Part shown: positions 17,076-25,801 of the stretch, piece by piece
How the letters are laid out: the number at the start of each line of letters is the position of its first letter
Position numbering within the stretch: position 1 is the first letter of the stretch
Origin: Alloprevotella tannerae
GTDB lineage: Bacteria; Bacteroidota; Bacteroidia; Bacteroidales; Bacteroidaceae
DNA length: 49,138 nt
Reading direction: 5' to 3'
Assembly (NCBI GenBank): GCA_015259125.1
Contig: JABZGR010000014.1
Location: forward strand, 1-49,138
Program-made: the position numbers and the translations under genes
The notes under the pieces: model-generated
Told to the model about the DNA's origin: nothing
The model's database searches: none
What the model saw: the letters and a program-made list of their open reading frames with translations, nothing else

Positions 17076-17953
17076 TTTCTCAAATCATTTAAATGCATGA
17101 GGAGACCGAACGGCCATGCCCAAAACCAACGCATAGAAAAGCCGACTGCGGGCACTGAACCTTTCACACAGCATCTGAAGCGAAAGTAATTAATCGCTGC
17201 TTTAAGACGATATATAAAAGGTATCTCTTGTTGGTTCAACTCTGCATAACACATCATAGAAGATACCGGACTTTGCATCCTTATGCGAATGATATTGGCC
17301 GTTAATCCACCGGGAAGATAATCAGCCAAATAAATCACTTTGGGAATAAGACGCAACTTATACTTTGACGCTATACGGAAAAGGGTTAGATCTTCCGGAC
17401 AGAACTTTTCTCCGGCTATTTCCGGATAAGGAAACTCGCGTAAGACTGATGTTCGGAAGACTTCGCGCATATCCCAATCTACATTGTATTGATATTGTAA
17501 CTGGCGTGTATCGGCATCTATAACGTCATTACTTACATAACGGCCAATCATGCGACCATCTCGATGGGCCATATAACCACAAACTCCTCCTATTCGCTCG
17601 TCATCTCTTATTTGTTCAAAGCAAGTCCAAACGGAATGTACTGCATCCTCCGGAAGTTCATCATCGCTATCAAGCACCAAGGTAAGTAATCCGTTAGCAG
17701 CCTTAACGCCAAGATTGATAGCCGTATGTTTTCCTCCGTTTTCTTTATATAAATAGGTAATAGGAAAGCCTTCAACCTTGTGGGATTCTTGCATTGCTTT
17801 GACCACAAGTGCCGTATCATCTTGCGAACCATCATCAACAATAATCCATTCAAAACATTGGTCCGTTTGTCTCTGCAAACTTTTATATATCGTAGGCAGT
17901 AATTTGGCGCGATTATAACTCGCAGTCAAAATAGTTACTCGTATTTCGTCCAT
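17066..17953 (-). CDS. glycosyltransferase family 2
   Basis: 295 residues. GT-A fold start VTILTASYNRAKLLPTIYKSL, WIIVDDGSQDDT, the donor metal motif LVLDSDDELPE, and a later FCPEDLTLFR that may hold the catalytic base. It acts at the membrane on the growing repeat unit. Its 3' end overlaps the beta-propeller gene by ten bases. The 403-base gap upstream carries a repeat array and a possible minus -7 box TAACTTTG at 18138-18145. Confidence 0.92.
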   Translation of the reverse strand: MDEIRVTILTASYNRAKLLPTIYKSLQRQTDQCFEWIIVDDGSQDDTALVVKAMQESHKVEGFPITYLYKENGGKHTAINLGVKAANGLLTLVLDSDDELPEDAVHSVWTCFEQIRDDERIGGVCGYMAHRDGRMIGRYVSNDVIDADTRQLQYQYNVDWDMREVFRTSVLREFPYPEIAGEKFCPEDLTLFRIASKYKLRLIPKVIYLADYLPGGLTANIIRIRMQSPVSSMMCYAELNQQEIPFIYRLKAAINYFRFRCCVKGSVPAVGFSMRWFWAWPFGLLMHLNDLRKCR

Positions 17954-18356
17954 ATTAACCCCAATTCAAGAGAAATAACATGTAGTTTACCTTAAAACAA
18001 TTTCTAAAAAGTCCCAATTGAGGGTTACTATCCTTTATTTATAGTTTTGCAAACACGTAAAAGCCACAAACCCAAATCATTGCTTTTGAATTTTCCTTCG
18101 TTCAGCAGAAGCAGTCTCAGTAAGACTAAATCATCAGCAAAGTTATAAAATAGTGTCTCTACAAGGAGATACCTACGTCTCTACTTGTAGAGATTTGCAT
18201 CTCTACTCGTTGATACGATCGTCTCAACAAGTAGAGACACTTAACATCCGCCTATCTATATCCAAAAAGACAAGTTCAAACTAAACATTTCAGCCTTATC
18301 TTGCGTATTGGGTTTTATTTATTCCGGCCAAAATACAATCAATACAGAATGGGAGA
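17954..18356. other. 403-base gap in the polysaccharide cluster, with repeat array
   Basis: Holds the 22-bp array at 18155-18243 and a minus-strand TAACTTTG (18138-18145), with CTTG 16 bp further up, shorter than the usual spacing. No gene is seen. Confidence 0.5.
18155..18243. repeat. tandem array, 22-bp period, four units
   Basis: Units begin at 18155, 18177, 18199 and 18221, exactly 22 bp apart. Each carries an imperfect inverted core; the clearest is CTCTACTTGTAGAG. The core sequence differs from the other arrays. Confidence 0.85.
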
Positions 18357-19400
18357 CTAACTACCCATCAGACGCGCTATGACTTTCTCCGGCGTCAACC
18401 ACTGATCAAAGTATGCCTTTGCACCAATCTCTAATTGATGACGGTAGCTCGGGTTATCTTTTAGCTCCACCACTGCGTTATAAATATCCTCAACAGATTC
18501 AACAAAGTGAACATTCCGACCATGAATCAATCCTTCACCAGGCATTTCGCGTGTTAATGGCGTAGATATAATGGCTTTTCCCATACATAGATATTCGGCC
18601 AACTTCCAACCATGGCATTCGCAAACAGAAGGCGTATTGAAAACAAGAATACTTTCTTGAGTCTTGCGAATATAGTCGTCCATTGATAATCGCTGTTCAT
18701 AGATAAAATCCTTATAAAGGGCCTTATAACGTGGGTAATCTGGCATTTCAGCCAATACGTCATCGCCATGAAGAAAATAAAGTCCGCCTTCTACCTGCAA
18801 CCCGGCCTTTCGACATGCTTTCAAAAATTCTCCGCGATACATATTGGTATCAGTTGCCGCAAAGCGGTTATACCAAAGGGTGGATGCATGAAAGATATAA
18901 TTATCTTTTATCTGAGTTGATCTGGTATAGTGAGATAATGGGCGTCGCCTTATATTGGTATAAAGATAATCTCTAAGATAGGTCTTTAAAGATAAGGACG
19001 TCTGTCGGTAGCTTTTTAAATAATGGATACAACAAGAAAATAAAGAAACCGGCAAGGAATGTAATGTAAGTCCAAATTGAGGACCAAGAACTAATAGCTT
19101 CTTATACCGGAGAGCTTGCTCCGCAGTAGGATTCACCTTCCCATATACATCGCACCACGCATAGCGGTCCTCAAAAATAACGGATCGATCCTCGGTATCA
19201 ATAAATATCTTTTTCTCCTTTGCCCCATCTCTAACAATAAAAGCGAATCCACTATTATAATCTTGTATCTTCTCATACAAGAGCTCACAAAATGGCGCCA
19301 CATCAAATCGGACTGTAGCTCTCTTTCTTAAAAAGTTTATGCCGTAAAGATACCAAGATGCATAATTGTATTGCAAACGGGGATCTATGATAATTTCCAT
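18357..19400 (-). CDS. GT-B glycosyltransferase of uncertain family
   Basis: 347 residues. The C-terminal half looks like the donor domain of a GT-B enzyme: LVFNTPSVCECHGWKLAEYLCMG, then KAIISTPL and a DNPSYRHQLEIGAKAYFDQWLTPE tail typical of family 1/4-like transferases. The N-terminal half has little recognisable. Its place between the EpsG-type polymerase and a GT2 supports a sugar transfer step in the same repeat unit. It starts 12 bases after the EpsG gene stop. Confidence 0.8.
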   Translation of the reverse strand: MEIIIDPRLQYNYASWYLYGINFLRKRATVRFDVAPFCELLYEKIQDYNSGFAFIVRDGAKEKKIFIDTEDRSVIFEDRYAWCDVYGKVNPTAEQALRYKKLLVLGPQFGLTLHSLPVSLFSCCIHYLKSYRQTSLSLKTYLRDYLYTNIRRRPLSHYTRSTQIKDNYIFHASTLWYNRFAATDTNMYRGEFLKACRKAGLQVEGGLYFLHGDDVLAEMPDYPRYKALYKDFIYEQRLSMDDYIRKTQESILVFNTPSVCECHGWKLAEYLCMGKAIISTPLTREMPGEGLIHGRNVHFVESVEDIYNAVVELKDNPSYRHQLEIGAKAYFDQWLTPEKVIARLMGS

Positions 19401-19412
19401 AAACAGCTTCTG

Positions 19413-20570
19413 TCAGTTGTTGGGATAAGACAGATTATACAATTTATCTCGATCATAATTATGGTCGTATTCATAATCTTGATAGATGAAATCACCTTTT
19501 CTACAGCCATCTGAAAGAAATGTCTTATACGGACGTAACAATACCCCCCAAGCAAAAAAGATACGCAAATAAAGGACTATACAAAGCACGGTGACGAAAC
19601 TACGCAAGCCGTTCGTATTGCGATAGCTACAAAATTCAGACATCATAATCATCACGCCCAAAGAGCAATACCAAGCAATACGGCCGCCATCAGAAGAGCG
19701 GCAGAAAAAGAGCAATACTCCGCAAAACATCAGATATACATTCAAGAGAACCAAACTCCGCCTGTCTGTTTGCACCTTGATATAATTCTTCAACAAGACA
19801 AAGAGGAAGAGTATCGCTTCGATCACATATTCTATACGGAAACCATGTTCTGCTGTTACTGAATAGTGAGAAATTTTCGCATTTTCAGTTACACCACCTG
19901 CCACAAGAAATAAAGACTTAGTTATACCACTAAGCCCTAAAATAAACAAGAGACTCATCACGAGAAGAATTTTTGAAGGAGCATATTTCTTCTGTGGGAT
20001 GAAATATAAGAGGATAAAATAAGCTGCTGAATTATGGATCAAAGTCGCAGCCACGACAAATATAGCAAAGCGCCAAAACTTACGTTCAACAGCAAAAGGA
20101 ATAGCCATCCAACAAAGGCCACAAGCTAGCACTTGACGCAGGTAAGTAAAACTAAAGAAGAACATTAGCCCAAGGAAAATTAGCAGACTAAAGAATGGAT
20201 ACTTCGTATGTTTATATAACGACAAAGGCAAGAACACATAAATCAAAAGGGAAATAAACAAAATGAAGATGTATCTATTCGGCGTAAAATACCCCACGAG
20301 GCTATTCAGCAATCCATATACGGGCTCATTTTTAAAAAGCAGGAGGAAATCAGCATTAAACAATCCTTTTCCCAAGTGTACACTCCACGCTTGTGCTTCA
20401 AACGCTTCAGCGTAAACATACCTATCATAACCACCCAACATATCCCCCAAACCTACAAAAAGGCCAATAAAGAGACAATAGATAAGGAAAAACGATTTAG
20501 AAACTTTAGGCTTGTCAAAGTTAGCCCAAGCCAATACAGCCGTAACGGCAAGTAAAATAATATATTGCAT
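19413..20570 (-). CDS. EpsG-family polysaccharide polymerase
   Basis: 385 residues with about ten membrane helices. Family features include GGYDRYVYAEAF near residues 46-57, NEPVYGLLNSLVGYFTP (about 80-97), FSFTYLRQVLACGLCWMAIP (about 138-157) and the LIHNSAAYF helix. EpsG proteins are Wzy-like: they join flipped repeat units into polymer on the outer face of the inner membrane. It is the only polymerase candidate in the cluster and pairs with the Wzx-type flippase. It lies ten bases after the preceding GT4 gene. Confidence 0.88.
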   Translation of the reverse strand: MQYIILLAVTAVLAWANFDKPKVSKSFFLIYCLFIGLFVGLGDMLGGYDRYVYAEAFEAQAWSVHLGKGLFNADFLLLFKNEPVYGLLNSLVGYFTPNRYIFILFISLLIYVFLPLSLYKHTKYPFFSLLIFLGLMFFFSFTYLRQVLACGLCWMAIPFAVERKFWRFAIFVVAATLIHNSAAYFILLYFIPQKKYAPSKILLVMSLLFILGLSGITKSLFLVAGGVTENAKISHYSVTAEHGFRIEYVIEAILFLFVLLKNYIKVQTDRRSLVLLNVYLMFCGVLLFFCRSSDGGRIAWYCSLGVMIMMSEFCSYRNTNGLRSFVTVLCIVLYLRIFFAWGVLLRPYKTFLSDGCRKGDFIYQDYEYDHNYDRDKLYNLSYPNN

Positions 20571-20580
20571 AGCTTATAGC

Positions 20581-21741
20581 TTAATCAATAAATGCGTATA
20601 GTTTTTCTACTTCGGAAGAATTGTCAACAATGTGAGCGTTTAAATAAGCTACATAGGATTGACGTAACTCTTTATTGGCTGCCAATTCGATAATAGCATC
20701 AGCCAACGCACCACCATTCATCTCGCATATGCTCGCGTTCACTCTATCCTCAAACTGATCATTAACAGTAGAGAAATTAGTGACAACAATGGGCTTACAT
20801 AAAATCTTGGCTTCATCTAGCGCAATAGACTTCCCTTCAAAACGAGACGGATGGACGTAAATACCGGCCGCCTTTATATAAGGATAAGGGTTAGGACGAA
20901 TACCTAAGAATACAAAGTTATCGCTCAGGTCTTTTTTTTCTATTAAAGTGAGCCAATCAAACTCTATAATCTTACCTAAGAAGAACCATTTGAAATCTAT
21001 TTGTTTCTTCTTTAATTGGGATGCTGCCTCAATAGCCAAATCTATTCCTTTAGCCTTTAAGACGTGACCAACAGTTAATAACGACAAAGGCATTTCCGGA
21101 ATTTCTATCGATTCTGCAGCCTGCTTTCTAATCAATTCAGGCGAAGAAATATTCTCCATTATAGAGATCTTACCCCGACATTCCGGAAAAAAGCCCTTCA
21201 AAGCATCCACACAAGTTTGAGAAATAGAAAAAATGTGATCTACTTTAGGGTAATAAAGTCTATCAGCAGCATAGTAATAGTCCCACTTAGTATAGTCGCT
21301 ATGAAAGAACGTAATCTTCTTTTTCCCATCCAACTTATCCACCATATAATACAACTGCTGCTGGCCGCCATAATCAACAATGAGATCAAATGATAGGTCG
21401 GTAAAGCGCGGCATCAAATAAGCCAACCACCTACCGGCCCAAGCGCGGGAAAATTTCGAAAGCAACATACGGATCAAAGAGCCTAGAGCTAACCACAAAT
21501 GACCGGTAAACACCAAAGCACGTACACCGCCAAGTCCACGATGAAGATTTTCTATTTCTCGATTGACGTGAACTGTAATATCCGAAGGAAGATATGGAGA
21601 AAGAATATCTCCTGCCCGATCAAGCAGAAGCAAATGGACGTCATATGTTGTGCGGTCCATCACATTGAGCAGATTAACAATGCTCTTTGACACACCGCCC
21701 GACTGCAACGTACCAATCATAAAGAGTATTCTTTTCTTCAT
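20581..21741 (-). CDS. glycosyltransferase family 4
   Basis: 386 residues. It starts MKKRILFMIGTLQSGGVSKS, the GG-x-S/E loop of GT4 enzymes. The donor half has LLTVGHVLKAKGIDLAIEA and HPSRFEGKSIALDEAKILCKP with an intact E-x7-E motif. It adds one sugar to the repeat unit; the sugar is unknown. Its ATG overlaps the acyltransferase stop by four bases. Confidence 0.92.
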   Translation of the reverse strand: MKKRILFMIGTLQSGGVSKSIVNLLNVMDRTTYDVHLLLLDRAGDILSPYLPSDITVHVNREIENLHRGLGGVRALVFTGHLWLALGSLIRMLLSKFSRAWAGRWLAYLMPRFTDLSFDLIVDYGGQQQLYYMVDKLDGKKKITFFHSDYTKWDYYYAADRLYYPKVDHIFSISQTCVDALKGFFPECRGKISIMENISSPELIRKQAAESIEIPEMPLSLLTVGHVLKAKGIDLAIEAASQLKKKQIDFKWFFLGKIIEFDWLTLIEKKDLSDNFVFLGIRPNPYPYIKAAGIYVHPSRFEGKSIALDEAKILCKPIVVTNFSTVNDQFEDRVNASICEMNGGALADAIIELAANKELRQSYVAYLNAHIVDNSSEVEKLYAFID

Positions 21742-22739
21742 AATGATAAATGCCTTTGGAGGGAAATATTCAGCCTATCTATCACAATAGCCACAAGATA
21801 ACTAATGCAGAGCAGCACAAGAAAGATGAGCAGCGGATATTTGAATCCATATATAAAGTCTTGAAACAGATAATAGCAAAAATAGGTGTGGACAAGCCAC
21901 ATACTCGTAGAGCGACGGCCAAAGGCATTCAGGCAGCGATCAAGCCAAGCCGGACGCTTGATACAGACAAAAAACAGAATAAATGCTGTCACATAAAAAG
22001 GATAAAAGATAGATTGGTACGTATTGCGCACAAGAATAATACCTATCATCAAAAGTGGTAAGCCAATTATAGGCACCCAAGTCGGCACACGCTCTCTAAG
22101 ACGCGAAAGGGGAAACCTTTGGGCTGAAGCAGCCCCTAAGAGGAATGGTAACAAGAGCGTAAAGTAGCTGTCTATCCAGAACAACAAGCGATATTCATCC
22201 AACCATTTACCATCCCAGCGAGAAGCTAATCTGACCAGTAGATAAATAAAGAAGGAGAGGGATAGTATCCATTTATATCCTCTTCGATCTATCTGTCGGA
22301 AAATAAAAGGAGCCGTCAGAACCAATAAAGCATAAGGTAGCATAAACCACGTCTCATGATTATAGGAATTGTCCCAAGCCGCTATATTCTTTAAGATAGT
22401 AATGAAGTTACCGGGATAAACTTGCGAGTCACCCAAAATACATCCCAAGGGAACGAACAGCAAAAGTGTAAGCCAATAATGCAAATAAAGACGCAAACAT
22501 CTTTTATCTTCCCCGTTTTTATTTGACAATGACAGACCGTATCCACTTAAAAATATAAAGAAGTGAACGGGGTTCATAGCAAAGATGAGCAAATAGACAA
22601 GCGGCTGCTCACCGACATAGGCTAACGGCGTCGACAAGTCTACCAGCTGCAGACGATTAAACAGATGGGCAAATAACATGAATAGTATAGCAACGCCCTT
22701 CACGGCCATCGTATCCGCCTTGGAAAAGGTATCTTTCAT
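21738..22739 (-). CDS. acyltransferase family 3 (membrane O-acyltransferase)
   Basis: 333 residues with about ten membrane helices. The start VKGVAILFMLFAHLFNRL carries the conserved His of this family. VHFFIFLSGYGLSLSN and NHETWFMLPYALLVLTAPFI are further matches. Enzymes of this class add acetyl or similar groups to sugars of surface polymers. It overlaps the GT4 gene by four bases, so modification is coupled to repeat-unit assembly. Confidence 0.9.
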   Translation of the reverse strand: MKDTFSKADTMAVKGVAILFMLFAHLFNRLQLVDLSTPLAYVGEQPLVYLLIFAMNPVHFFIFLSGYGLSLSNKNGEDKRCLRLYLHYWLTLLLFVPLGCILGDSQVYPGNFITILKNIAAWDNSYNHETWFMLPYALLVLTAPFIFRQIDRRGYKWILSLSFFIYLLVRLASRWDGKWLDEYRLLFWIDSYFTLLLPFLLGAASAQRFPLSRLRERVPTWVPIIGLPLLMIGIILVRNTYQSIFYPFYVTAFILFFVCIKRPAWLDRCLNAFGRRSTSMWLVHTYFCYYLFQDFIYGFKYPLLIFLVLLCISYLVAIVIDRLNISLQRHLSL

Positions 22740-22772
22740 TGATTTTAGCTGAACAGAGATAAAAATAAGTCC

Positions 22773-23795
22773 TTATACTTCAAACTGACTCTTCGTGGGC
22801 AACTTTCGCTCAAACAGAGCAATCAAGCGAGGCTTCAAGCTCTCATAGTCCTCATAAGAAAGGTCAGAAGAATCGTTTAAGCAAAGAGATTTAACTTGAG
22901 TGTCAAACATCAGTCGTTCTACTTGATTAAGATTATCTGCTCCCAACTGCACAACTTGCTTCGCACGCAACTGGTTAACCGGGTAGAATTTATTGGAAGC
23001 CAACTGCCAATAACGAAAGACGTAGTTGTTGAGGCTCATATTTTCTCTAAACTTCGTACAACTCTTGGCCAGCATTTCAGGTTCTCTTTCCCACAACTCT
23101 TGATAAGTAGTCTTCAAAAAGGCTTTTTCATTATGTGGCGTATAGAAATGTTGAAACGTACTGCGACGAAACCATCCTATAATCCGAGCCTGCAGCCAAT
23201 ACTTCAGTCCCAAATAATGTCCGTACCAGGCTTTTCTGTTTTGGGCAACGACCTTACGACGATCAAAATAAGCGTTAACGACATGCGTATCGCAAAACTC
23301 CATAACGTTAATGCCCCACCCATCTGTCTTCGGATTGTAACAACCGGCAGTAAACAAATGCTCATAAGGCGCATCGCAAGGCAAACCATTACGAAAATAA
23401 TAATCCGGAGCTATAGGAGCATTGATAAACATGTCGTCGTTGAAGACGACAAATTGCTCACTCAGACCTTTTATTCTATGCAGATTATCCTCAATTGTAT
23501 TAGCTTGAAACGTAGGTAAAAACTCTTCGGGAATAAAATCACGATGATCTACAAAGGATAATTTAGGGTGATCAAAATTAAGCCACGATGGGCGTTGGTT
23601 ATCAGCTACGAAATAGATATGACGCACCCACGGAGCATAAGTTTCTACAGCACGAAACCAATATTTCAATATATCCCAGTCGCGATACCTGACCGAAGCT
23701 GCCTGCTGCGGCGTCCCCTTATAGCGAGCTTTCTTCTGCTGCCATTCAGGGTCAGAACCGTCTACCCAAAAAACGACAAAATCTATCTCTTGCAT
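22773..23795 (-). CDS. Stealth-family sugar-phosphate transferase
   Basis: 340 residues. The conserved regions are in order: CR1 IDFVVFWVDGSDPEW at the N-terminus, CR2 with RDWDILKYWFRAVETYAPWV and IYFVADNQRPSWL, then FVVFNDDMFI, and CR3 with a PHNEKAFL-like segment near residue 210. Stealth proteins transfer hexose-1-phosphate to polysaccharides, making phosphodiester links. One phosphodiester in the repeat unit is therefore predicted. It sits 33 bases before the acyltransferase gene and is preceded by a 299-base gap with a repeat array. Confidence 0.92.
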   Translation of the reverse strand: MQEIDFVVFWVDGSDPEWQQKKARYKGTPQQAASVRYRDWDILKYWFRAVETYAPWVRHIYFVADNQRPSWLNFDHPKLSFVDHRDFIPEEFLPTFQANTIEDNLHRIKGLSEQFVVFNDDMFINAPIAPDYYFRNGLPCDAPYEHLFTAGCYNPKTDGWGINVMEFCDTHVVNAYFDRRKVVAQNRKAWYGHYLGLKYWLQARIIGWFRRSTFQHFYTPHNEKAFLKTTYQELWEREPEMLAKSCTKFRENMSLNNYVFRYWQLASNKFYPVNQLRAKQVVQLGADNLNQVERLMFDTQVKSLCLNDSSDLSYEDYESLKPRLIALFERKLPTKSQFEV

Positions 23796-23965
23796 CTTTT
23801 ATGGAAGCTAAATTTCAAGCATTGAGAAGTCTTTGATACCTACGGACAATAAAGGAATCAGCCATAACAACCATCAATGACTCATCGCAGAGCTGATTGA
23901 AGCAGAAACAAGAAAAAATTGCCCATTCATCAAATGAGTTTGAGCACACTTCGTTTGTATCCTCC

Positions 23966-24054
23966 CATTGTTTGGCGTATGTAAACTATAGTTTGATACC
24001 GGCAAACCATAGTTTGGGTTGAGCAAATGATAGTTTGGCCCGAGCAAACAAAAT
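23966..24054. repeat. tandem array, 21-bp period (family 1)
   Basis: Full units begin at 23982, 24003 and 24024, with partial units on both sides. The core is close to CAAACYATAGTTTG, matching the array at 13533-13617; spacers between cores differ. It lies in the 299-base gap between the GT-D and Stealth genes. Confidence 0.85.
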
Positions 24055-24094
24055 AGAAGTTTGGATGTTATTGTAAATCTCCACGATATCCGAA

Positions 24095-25003
24095 TCAATC
24101 TATGCGACAAACGATAGATTCAGAATAGGCTCTATCAGTTATCGTCTCGTCTACTTGAGCGCCGCCACTTACTTCATTCACATACTTTCCCGGTATCTTA
24201 ATCTTATCCTGTGCTTTCCGTAAGAAATATTCATATTCTATATCTACGTGCCCTATATCTATCGCGCGATAACCGAGTTGGGATAAATCGTAGGCCAAGA
24301 TGGTTGCCGTAGGACCCATCGCCATAATCAGCAGTGCAGTTTTAGGGACGATGGATACAATGCGTTCAAGAATTACATCATATTTATCGAACGCATTTTC
24401 AGCAGGGCCAATGATACGATGCAGCGATTTGCAATTATCAAACAAGTCATTACCTACACCCAAGCGAGTCTTTACTCCTTCTACAATATAAACATCGCGA
24501 TCAGCCCACAACTTTTTGAGCCGCGCAAAATAGTCGCCATGATCTATACCTTCATACATTGTATAAGGTCTTGAGACATTAGCCTCATAATAAGAACGAT
24601 TAGATTCCAAAAGACGGGCAAACTTTAAGGCATGCTGATGACGCCAAACATAAGCGAAAGCCTTCTCGCGAGGACGTTTGTAACGGGCCGTTTTACTCTT
24701 CTTCTCATCATAGGAATAATCGTTAATTGCGATCATTATATTGTCTTGCTTGGAGCGTACTATTTCCCTGAGTCTATCACCTAGCTTCTTATTAGGACCT
24801 TGAAAACCAATTCGCCCACCCCAGATAACATCAAATTCTCCATTCCCTAACCTACACAACGACTTGTTAGAAGATAATAGTTCGTCTAAAGAATCAAAGA
24901 GATCATAGACCTTTGGCTCTTTCCACAAAAGTAAGACTAAGGCACCAAAAGGCTTTTCTATCAATTGCCATTTCAAGCTTCTAAGAATTTGAAAGATGTT
25001 CAT
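24095..25003 (-). CDS. GT-D-fold glycosyltransferase (DUF1792 type)
   Basis: 302 residues. The family signatures are SLCRLGNGEFDVI (about residues 48-60), VYIVEGVKTRLGVGNDLFDN (about 178-197) and the late IDIGHVDIEYEYFL. The GT-D fold was described for a streptococcal enzyme that adds glucose in adhesin glycosylation; here it is in a polysaccharide cluster. The donor is unknown. It is nine bases after the GT2 gene and last before a repeat-array gap. Confidence 0.88.
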   Translation of the reverse strand: MNIFQILRSLKWQLIEKPFGALVLLLWKEPKVYDLFDSLDELLSSNKSLCRLGNGEFDVIWGGRIGFQGPNKKLGDRLREIVRSKQDNIMIAINDYSYDEKKSKTARYKRPREKAFAYVWRHQHALKFARLLESNRSYYEANVSRPYTMYEGIDHGDYFARLKKLWADRDVYIVEGVKTRLGVGNDLFDNCKSLHRIIGPAENAFDKYDVILERIVSIVPKTALLIMAMGPTATILAYDLSQLGYRAIDIGHVDIEYEYFLRKAQDKIKIPGKYVNEVSGGAQVDETITDRAYSESIVCRID

Positions 25004-25012
25004 CCACTTATC

Positions 25013-25801
25013 TTAATGAAAAATCATCGCTATTAATTTTGTTAATCGACACACAAAGACATACCAGAATGAATGTCTTTGCTGCAAATCCTTTGCTGGT
25101 TTTATGAGCGGATACAAGCGCGTATAATCCATTAAGTGTTCACGCACTACTTGCGGAAACAATTCTTGCATCACCTGCGCTCTTTCATGCTTATCTAAGT
25201 CTTTGTTTGTATTACTGATGCCGCTCATATCTTGCTCTGCTACGACCAAATCAAGCATTTGATAGGAGCAGCCTTGAAAGAGTATGGCTTCAACCCAAAA
25301 CTTCCAATCTGAAACGATTTTGAAGCGCTCATCATATTGGCATTTGTCGAAGACGCTCCTACGTATAAAGGTAGCTTGGTGGTTCAGCGTACTCTGCATC
25401 AATTGAACCAACACATCATCTACATATGGGCGCAATAGTTGCCCATTATCCATTCTCAAAATCTGGCAAGCTACGATATCAGATGTTAATTGCAGAGCTG
25501 CTACTTTACTCAAAGCATCACGATCATGAAAGGTATCCCCTGAATTCATAAAGATCAAATAGTCTCCCTTTGCATGAGAAACGCCTTTATTCATCGCATT
25601 ATAGACGCCCTTATCGGCTTCAGAACACCAGAACGACAACTTTTGCTCTCCATTCTTTATAATGTCGACACTTCCATCATTTGAACCACCATCAATCACA
25701 ATAAACTCATAGTCGGCACAAGTCTGGCTAAACACACTCTCCATTGTCTTGCGTAAACCTTCAGCATTATTATAACTGATCGTAATGACCGAAAACTTCA
25801 T
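25013..25801 (-). CDS. glycosyltransferase family 2 (NSGD type)
   Basis: 262 residues. It begins MKFSVITISYNNAEGLRKT and has EFIVIDGGSNDGS, EADKGVYNAMNKG and YLIFMNSGD, where an Asn-Ser-Gly-Asp replaces the usual Asp-x-Asp. This is normal in one branch of GT2 that includes colanic-acid-type enzymes. I chose the ATG at 25801, which overlaps the flippase stop as ATGA; the frame is open further upstream but the extra 18 residues are charged and not GT2-like. Confidence 0.92.
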   Translation of the reverse strand: MKFSVITISYNNAEGLRKTMESVFSQTCADYEFIVIDGGSNDGSVDIIKNGEQKLSFWCSEADKGVYNAMNKGVSHAKGDYLIFMNSGDTFHDRDALSKVAALQLTSDIVACQILRMDNGQLLRPYVDDVLVQLMQSTLNHQATFIRRSVFDKCQYDERFKIVSDWKFWVEAILFQGCSYQMLDLVVAEQDMSGISNTNKDLDKHERAQVMQELFPQVVREHLMDYTRLYPLIKPAKDLQQRHSFWYVFVCRLTKLIAMIFH

